Shown here piece by piece: positions 38,801 through 47,800 of a stretch of DNA of 64,000 bases (positions are counted from its first letter, which is position 1; each line of letters opens with the position of its first letter). The notes below the pieces were generated by a model. That model was not told the origin of the DNA. It saw only the letters and a program-made list of their open reading frames with translations, and searched no databases. The stretch lies in the NCBI RefSeq assembly GCF_000327385.1, contig NW_008708337.1, positions 53,629 to 117,628 on the forward strand. Reading direction: 5' to 3'. The position numbers and the translations under genes were made by a program. Source of the stretch: Lottia gigantea (lineage: Eukaryota; Mollusca; Gastropoda; Lottiidae).

Positions 38801-41800
38801 GTCTTTCTGAATTGATTTACCATACAAGGAATTACCCAATAATTTCATGCAATTACTACCCACGATATTACCTTCTCGTTTATATTTATTTCTTAGATCT
38901 CTCAAAATTAAAATAATCTCTATAGGGTGGAGTTTTAAAATTTTCTTCGTAAACTATTCCATCTAATATTCTAATAATTCTTCCACCGGCTTTCGCTATT
39001 TCTTGAATATCGACCGATGTTAAAACGTCGTGACAGAAACCATTTCTGAACCTGATGTTAGTACCAGTTTCCTTTTTACCTCCTTTATTCGTGAAAGTGA
39101 TTTTAACTTTAGCTGGTATCGGTTGGAAGAACATGTTTTTGGGATAGTCAAACCACACTGTTAAAATAGCTGTTCTAGGTCTGAATTTTTGTTTATTGAA
39201 GAGTTTTACAAATTCTTTTTCTTCTTCTGGTAGAAACGGTCTTCCACTTTCCGCTCTCGGATATTCACTGTTTAAATCCGACATGGCGGAAGCGTATAAA
39301 CCGTTAGCATCAAATGCCATTAGTTTAGTACATTCTATTTTTTTAAGTCTCGAATGAACCTCCGTTTTGTCTTTTGTGCTTGCGCTGTATTCTTTGAATA
39401 AATCAATTATGTTATTACTTTCTGTTTGTGAAATATATTCCTTTAATACGTTACAAATTTCATCCATTTTGTTCGTTTCAAATGATTTTCTATTTGCCGA
39501 AACTCTTCCTCCTTTAATGGATCGTCTGATAAAATTTCTTATAAAAGTATTAGTGTGCGAATAAACTTTTTCTATATTTTCTTTTTCGGTATGTTTCGCA
39601 ACCATTCTAGTAGTTTCATACCATTCTTCTTCCACCATTTCTTTATCGTAATGATATAAATAATACCAACCCTTTAAAGATAAAGATGAAGCCGTTAGAT
39701 TATTGGACATATTCTGGTTTACAACTTCTTTCGTGACTTGGTTGTATTTTATCAAACAAGCTCCCAAACAGAGAGTGTCTCTCTTGGCGTAAGGTTCCCA
39801 TACGTGTCTCAATTCCTCCCAGTTGTCTTGCGTGAATTTAGCGATATCTACGTCGGCAATCTTTCTCAAATTCGCGGGGAGATTGGAAGAATTTCCCCAT
39901 GCAGCCAAACTAGAGGATTCGTGTTGATAGGAACACGTGAAATTAATATGTTGTAAATAATTACCCTTTATTTCTTTCTGTCTTTTCCATTTTTTCTGTA
40001 AATCTTCATCTGTGTATGGATTAGATAAAGGAAAAGATAGAATTCCTCTGGGTGTTTTTAAAGGGCAATGCGTTAGTTTTTTTGTATTTTGAAGCACGAT
40101 CCAGTTGTCGAAACCACTGCCGTTATGAGAAATTAATATTAATCTCTTTCTATCATATTGACCTAAATATTTCAACATTTGATCTATACATTCTGTACCT
40201 ACAAATATTTCTACTACATTCATTAGTTTATCATAAAATTCTTCTGGAACATTATCAGTAGGAAAGATATTTTTTTCTAACTTTTTTCTTAGTTTTTCTA
40301 AATTAATTGGAGTGCAGGCATAAGGAATTGCTCTTCGATTGTTTTTTTCTGAATACGTTTCGCAATCCCAAGCGAATAACGCATCTTCACTCATACTTGA
40401 AAGCACGTTTACTTTGAGGGGTTAAACCTGTGTTACTGCGTTATCGTCTCTACACGTTTTCCACACCTGTTCGTAATTGTCTTCTATTTCTTGAATTCCC
40501 AAACTTTTTTGGCTTCTTCTAATCAAACAGAAATGCGAGTTGTGTAAGTAAAAAAACCCAATCTAATTCATCGTGAACGTCTCTTGGATGAAAATGTCTG
40601 TTTTTGGGATTATAAATTTGAAACGAAGTGTTAAATTTCTTGTTGAATTCCTTCATTCTAGCACAAGTCATCACTCCTTTTCTATTTGCTTTTGAAAACC
40701 CGTTGGTGTATTCTTGAAATTTACACGTTAAATCTTTGTTCAAAACACGATTGACGCATTTGATAAAACTGACCATCTGAAGGTATGTAACAATTTTCGC
40801 CTTCGTATTCATTTATCTTTTTAAGTAGATCAGTTCCTCCTCTACCAACTCTCGATCTTTTGATTTTTTTTTTGGAAATTGTCTTTCATTAAAATTATTT
40901 TTCCTGTAAAATACCAATCGGAAGCATCGGATTTTTTGTCCATATTTGAAAAGATATTGTGAAAGGTTTTGGCATTGAAACCGAGGAGTGACATGTATTG
41001 TCTGTGATTCCCTTCCTCGACTATCTCTCCATCTATTTTAATTTGTCCTTTGAATGTTTTAAATTTATCAGAGATAGCCTTGATAACATCGGAAAATAGG
41101 GCGTTTTCTATTAATGTTTCATCGTGTTCGATTTTATTCATATTTTTTTAAGTATATATTTTTGATTATTTCTTTATTTTGACCGCTGATATTTCTGTAT
41201 GGAATTTGTCCAAAATTTCATTGAATTCTTTTAATTCTTCAACTGTTATGTTCTTGTCTTCTCTCGATCTTTCGAAAATGATGTACAATAGATTAAGATA
41301 CATATTCAAGATATCCGTTTTCTTTTTATAATGAGCTTTCTTTTTGCTCGTGAAACCTAAAGTGATGAGACCGCAAGAGGTCGTTTGAACGGCAGTTAAT
41401 GCAGCCAATACGGTTGGGACGATGACCGGAAGCATTAATCCACCAGTCACGGCCGTTGCCACCGTTACTCCTACCGTTAGAACTGTGCTCGCTGTTTTGA
41501 AAAAAGAATCGATTCTACTCCATGTTTTCCTGCATGTATTGCACTGTCTCAACTTTATTTTCAACTCTTCTTGTTTGTCTATCATGTATTGTTGTCTGCT
41601 TTCGAGTTCCATTTATTAAGTCGTTAAATTAAGTGAATTTCCGATAAATGGAACCACGGAATATCGTATAGAACGTGCTTGTTTGGCCTAGCATTATTAT
41701 ATTTGCGGGTATTAAAAGTAAAAACATTTACGCGTACTAACGACATTTCTTTTTTCGTATGGTCCTCTTATAGGAATATTTTATTTTTTCTTTTTCGATG

Positions 41801-44800
41801 TTTATCTTGGCTCTAAAAATATAACCACCACCTTCAAGGATGGAGTCTTCGGCAAACGATAAATGCACTATAAACTCTCTTTCTTGTTGACTTTTATGAA
41901 CATCGATCGAGGTGTATTTTTCACCTAAAGCGAAATACAGTTTTACGTATTCAAAGTCTGTTGTTCGTAAAAACTCGTGACTGCTCGATTCTATTGATCC
42001 GTGTACGTGTTAGCGTCGTGGAACTTTGACAATGTTGGTTGATGGTGGATTTCCGTCTCCAATATCATATCCAAATCTTTGATTCCAATGTTATCCTTAT
42101 CATTTTCTACTTCCATTTTAAAGGTGTCTACATATTTACCATTTTTCGTTTCAATTTCCTGATCCCTTTTATCAATCAAACGTATATTCTCTTCCAAATT
42201 ACCATCATTGAATAATGAAATATGTTTGACGGCATTACCGGTTTGTTTGAAGACTACTTTATTGACTTTAACCTTCATGGGAAACTCTATTTGAATCAGA
42301 CAATTACCTCGAAAAGTAAACGCTTCCGTTTCGCCGATATCGAATACGTTTTTAGGTTCTCCGTCTACGAGAGAACCCACTTTTATTTCTGCTTTGAATC
42401 CGTATTTGTTTGATTTATAAATTTGGTCTTTTCTATCGAAGACAGTGTCACTTTCGAATGGTAGATTGAAATAATACGATTTGTCCGTGACAATAGCTCC
42501 TAATTTGGTCAACTTTCTCTCTTGTCTCAAAAAATCGTCATGAATTCTAGATACTAAAAGATTGACCTGTTCTTTAATATAATTTTTCATATCATCTCGA
42601 AATTTATTTTGAAGAAAGTTTTTAATCACACCCACTTCTTTTTCTAATTCGTCCGTGATTTTAGTATCCAAAGCAGTCAATTGTCGTTTCAACGTATCTT
42701 TGTCTATGGGAAGTGTGTTAATTATATCTTGAACATCTGCTTTTTGCTCCGCGATCTTTTCGTTCAAATTGGATATCGAATTTTGTAACTCGGTTTTGTC
42801 CGCGGTCTTGTCTAGTTCTGCTAGCAATTCGCCAAGTTTTCTTTCCAAAGCGGTTAGTTTTCGTTTCAATCTATCCTCGTTTACATTTGGGTTGTCTATT
42901 TGGACGTCTATTTTTACCTTCGTAATCTTATCGTCTAATTTAGATATTAAATTTTGCAACTGACTTGTTTTATCCACTTGAATAAGACGTTTCAAACTCG
43001 TTAACTCTTGTTGTAGTTTGGGTTCGTCCACAAGATTTTTAATATTTCGTCTGATGTATCTTTTCACGTCATTTATTCTATTTTCAACATGGTCCTTATC
43101 TATTTGAATTGCGTTTATTTGATCCAGTAAATATTTCTTGTTCACGGCATCGTTATCGTTTCCTGGAAACTTTAAATTAGTTATTTTGAAATTGTTCATA
43201 TCGATATCCCCTTGCAAGGTGTCTCCGATTTGATCCACGAAAAAAGGTTTCGCTTTGTTTATAAACGTAGTCATGGGATTTTTAGATTCTAGAGGTAAAG
43301 ACCCTAATCCAAACTTGTTTGCCATTTTTATTGAGTTAAATTTATTATAATTTCTTCAAACTTTTCTCCCAAACTCAACCGATATAAAACCCAAAGCGAC
43401 AGTTGTCCACACAGCTTTTGTCCTGGCATTTGAATTTGAAACATAGAACATTTGATTGGTTTGCTAGTCAATTTCGTTATCTCTTCTGTCGGTTCTAGAC
43501 CGAAAGAATCAAAGAAATAAAAGTTATTCGAAGAATCTTTGTGTAGAGCAGAGTGATGAACTCCTTTTTGATCCGACGTATGAATGTTTGTGATGGCGTA
43601 AAATTTACCTTTCTTGTATTTCAGTTCATCAATTTCATGCAATAATAAAACGGCGAGACGTTCAACTCCTTGGCCCATTTTACAAGTTGAAAGTTTGTGG
43701 TCGTGTCTTTTCCGTATTTATCGAGAAACGCATTCATTTTTTAAGTTGATTTTTTTTAGGTGTTTTTCGAAGTAGGCGGTAAGTATTGCTGAAGACCCAA
43801 TTGACGAAATATATACGTAGTTTGTGTTTGAAAAAACTTGTATAACATTCTGATAAAACACATTCAATAATATTTTGAAGATAAATTTACATTTAAATTT
43901 AAAAAATCTTAATTTAAGAGAGCGAAAATGCCAGTCGACATCTAAATTTCTTAACCTTTCATCTAAATCTTCATTTTCGAGATTCATTTTTAAAAGTCAG
44001 TTTTTTGAAGTTCATTTTGATAAAACCTTCCTATGATTTGTTCTTTGTCTTGATCGATCAATTCATACGTGGGACGTGATGTGCTGTTTACGTTATCAAC
44101 GATGAATATCTCGTTAGTCAAATAGCCGACGTAACCTTTCTGAAACAATGATTTAATATTTAAAAATACGAACTCGATCTCCAACTTTGAATTTGGGTTT
44201 AATATTCAAATTGCTAATCTCGTTTTCAAAGTTGTTTCGAGTGTTGACGGACTTTATGATATTCGGGTTATTAGAGGCTTGCGTTGGCGTCACACCTATA
44301 GACGAATGTATTTTGTTATTGTATTCGTCGACAACAACTGGTAATATTTTAAGCCATTTTTGAGATTTCAATTCCGTGAATTTCTTGAATAATTTGCTTT
44401 TAAGAGTCCTGTTGAATCTTTCTATCACTACGGCCTTACCTTCGTTATGCGTGCTGTAAATTTCAAACCCCAGAGATTTCACATTTCTGTTGTAGAATTC
44501 GCTTCCTTTATCAACCCACAACTTTAGGGGTCGTCTGTCGGATTGTTTCATTATGGTTTCGAATGCTTGTTTGACAGTCAGACCCGATTTGTTTTTCAAG
44601 GGAAAGACCCAAGCGTATCTCGTGTATATGTCGATCACCGTCAAACAATACTTGTACCCTCTCTCGACTGGCATGTTGATTAAATCGGCTGACTAAATTT
44701 CATCTTTATCAAAAACTTTGACTTTGAGGTAATGTTTGTTTTTTCGAAATTCTTTGTGAATCTCGTCTGCTATGCCCATACCCAATTTCAATTTTGCCTT

Positions 44801-47800
44801 CAAGAGTTTTATGATAAGAGCTCTCTGTAATTTCTCTTTGAAAGTGGGATTGGGAATATTTTCGAGTTCGTCTATCATTTGTTTGTCTGCTTGGTGTCTG
44901 AATGTTATGTCTTTGTTTCTGTACAGTATGTCGTGTTTGAGCGCTACTGCGTCAACTCTATTAACGGGTTCTTCCCCTGGTTTGGGAATATCATTTTCGT
45001 CTAAACGCAGATCTAACCTAGTGCCTGGACCTGTATAATTGTGCCCTGGGAGATGTTTTTCTCCGGGATATTTTGCCCATGGGAATCCAGGAAGAGAACC
45101 CAATGACTTTTGAATGTCTCCCGCACCGAAATACGTTTTAGGAGGATGGACCTTTATTAAAGACATATTTGTTCAATAAACACCATATATTTTTAATACG
45201 AAAGATTTAATACAAGGAGGAAATTTGTTGCTTGAGACAAAATTGGCCACTTTGGGGATGAGAGATGTTAGCGCAGAGAAGAAACCGTCTCCTTCGAATT
45301 TTTTTTTTCGTGTTTTAAAATTAAAGACATTTTTAATGCGCTTAGTTTATACTGTATTATTTTTTAGTGATTCTTGTCTGTGGTTTGGGGTAATTTATAA
45401 TACAGTTTGGGGTGGGAGTGTGTTATAATACATTTTTAACAGTTTGGGGAGTCTGTTATAATACATTGTTAACAGTTTCGGGAAGTCTGTTATAATACAT
45501 TTTAACAGTTGTGTCTTTTCGGATATGACGCATTGAAAAAGCTGCGCATGCGCAGAAGTGAAATGCGTCATATCCAAAAAGACATATACTACTATTATTT
45601 ACCTCGTTCTTGAAAACGCTTTCAAATTTTAGCTCCTAAACATTAGATGGCATGATTCTTGCCGGATTTTGACAAAACGTGGTTTTATTATTCAGTACCG
45701 TGCTGAAGATTGAAATTTGGATTCTAGAGTTTTTACAAGCTTAATATTTGATAGTTTTCAAGAACAAGGGCAATAACTCATACTCAATATTATTCAGTGT
45801 CGCCCCAAAGAATTAAAAAGAAGTGTATGACTGAAGGATGAATATTTCATACTGGTGATTTTTACTGTACTGCCAAATGTTTTTATTCAAAATCAAAGCT
45901 GCTAATGGGCGTATATTACCTTGCCTGGCAAGCTATCTTTGGTAATTGGAAATGATCGGACAGCGCTGATAGACTTTATACCGAATACGGGTTTTGACAG
46001 TTGGGGTGTGGTTTGAATACGATGTTAAAAACCTGAATTGTTTGGCATTGCAGGTACCCGGTGAACATCTCCTATCCGCATCAGTAATGTCTGCTCCAGC
46101 AGCTTTAGCTATAGCAAAACTAACTTATCCAGAAGTAGAGAAAACACAGTCTACTGACGATGATTATAATAAAATGGTCCGAGGGTAAGTATTAGTTTGT
46201 TAACCATGCCAAGATTTAAAACACGTCCATTTCCACTTTGGTTATGTCAAGATCCAAATCGTAAAAGAATCACGACAGAGCAGCGCTCCATATTGAGCCA
46301 CAATAGATGAGCAGACCAGCAGTCAGCGTATCACGAAAACGGGTTTTGACATGTCTTATTCACCCGTATTAATCCAAGCCCACTACATTTTGGTTGGTCG
46401 GAGTTGAAACGATGTTTAAATCAGATCGGTAGAACGGCAATGATGTCATGTAAACAAAACACAAAATAGCTTTGCCGCCGCTCGTTTGATGAGATAAGAA
46501 CACATTCTTTCAAAATAACTATTCCAATGTGAGGTTTGATCTTCTCTACTTTCATTTCTTTACTGAAAATCTTATTAAATTCTGTACCGTCCATATTAAT
46601 CAAAACATTTAATGACGTTACGATCGCAAACAAGGCGTCATAACGAGTGATTTGTTTTGATTGTCGGAGATTTTACTAGCAAGACAACAGGGCTAATTTT
46701 GATTGGACAATATTTAGCTATGACTACGTAATTTATTACACGGTCTCGAGGAAGTTTGGCAAATGGGGCATGGTTTGGACAGTTGATCATTTGTAGGCCA
46801 TTTTGTTGCCAAATTCAATTTCATCCGAACCAGTTTCAAAACATAAAATTTCCATAACCTTTATATATGCATGTGTGTGCTATATTTCAGAAAAGAAAGA
46901 AATGTGATAGAAGCTGCCTCGTCTGGTGCTTCACTATCTATTGGCCTGATTGCTAACATAGTAGTCAATCTAATAGCCTTTCTGGCATTGTTAGAGTTCG
47001 TTAATGCTTGTTTATTATGGGCTGGACATCGTGTTGGTGTGGAAGGTCTTACATTTGAGGTAAGAGTAATAAGAGATAAGGTTCTACTTTAAAATGCCGA
47101 AATGTAACCGAAGAACTATAATCATCTGTATGTCGATGGATGCTGTATATTATAATATTATACCTCGAAACTTACATCTTTGCTCAATCTTTCATATTCC
47201 ATTTCAGTTTATTTGTTCGTATTTGCTATTTTGGGTGTCTCTGTTTATGGGAGTGGAAATAGCAGATTGCAGACAAGTTGCCAAATTAGTGGGTGTGAAA
47301 ACGTTCACAAATGAGTTTATTGCCTATGAAAGACTATCAGAGCTTTTGGGTAATAAAGCTACGTTTAATAACTACACATCTTTTTACCCTAACCAAACTG
47401 ATCTGTGGGAATGGCAAGGTGATGATATGTATTTAACTCATTGGAATCAAACATTACCCGGGGGAATTATATCGGTGAGTTTAATTCTGCCATGTGAACG
47501 CATGTATAACTTGAATTTCAAAGGGTAATTTATGGTATGAATGTTTTTTACTATAGTGACATTAAAATGTTTTCTCCTAGACTTAATGATGCAATAAGAA
47601 CCGTTTGGTGCGTACTTTAATGCATATACAATGCCCAAAAGGTCTCCTTCACCTTTGAATTTGGCTATGCTAACAGTTTCGTCCAAGGCTATATTAACTC
47701 AAAAAGTGAGATCTCTACCTTTGGCTTCCTGTGGGTGAAAAATGACAAAGATATAATGATAATTATTACATTATAACATTATAGTAATGCTTTATGCTTT

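Larger units (their letters stand above)
33251..45593. mobile_element. Polinton (Maverick) element, nearly complete fossil
   Basis: A 12,343-bp element starting AGTAGTATATG and ending CATATACTACT, with TIRs of about 350 bp and a perfect 6-bp target duplication ATTATT. Parts on the plus strand: major capsid protein, hydrophobic small protein, packaging ATPase, a conserved structural protein and a minor capsid candidate. On the minus strand: protein-primed PolB, membrane protein, fibre-like protein, adenain-type protease, integrase and a phospholipase A2 protein. The two gene sets converge and overlap by about 30 bp near 38050. Length, TIRs and gene set fit the family. It is broken: roughly six to eight breaks are apparent, mostly in the minus-strand enzyme genes, and part of the ATPase is hidden by a gap. 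The perfect target duplication and very similar TIRs suggest a young insertion. It lies in intron 6 of SLC28. Confidence 0.95.
32971..45945 (+). mobile_element. TATACGCCC-family repeat split by the Polinton
   Basis: The left part (32971-33250) starts TTTATACGCCCACGTGAAAT and carries the family phrases TTGACGAAACTTGTCATGAG and TATGAGTTATTGCCC. The right part (45594-45945) carries GAACAAGGGCAATAACTC and ends TGGGCGTATATTACC, TTGCCTGGCAAGCTATC. The Polinton separates the two, so this repeat was there first. Confidence 0.75.
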
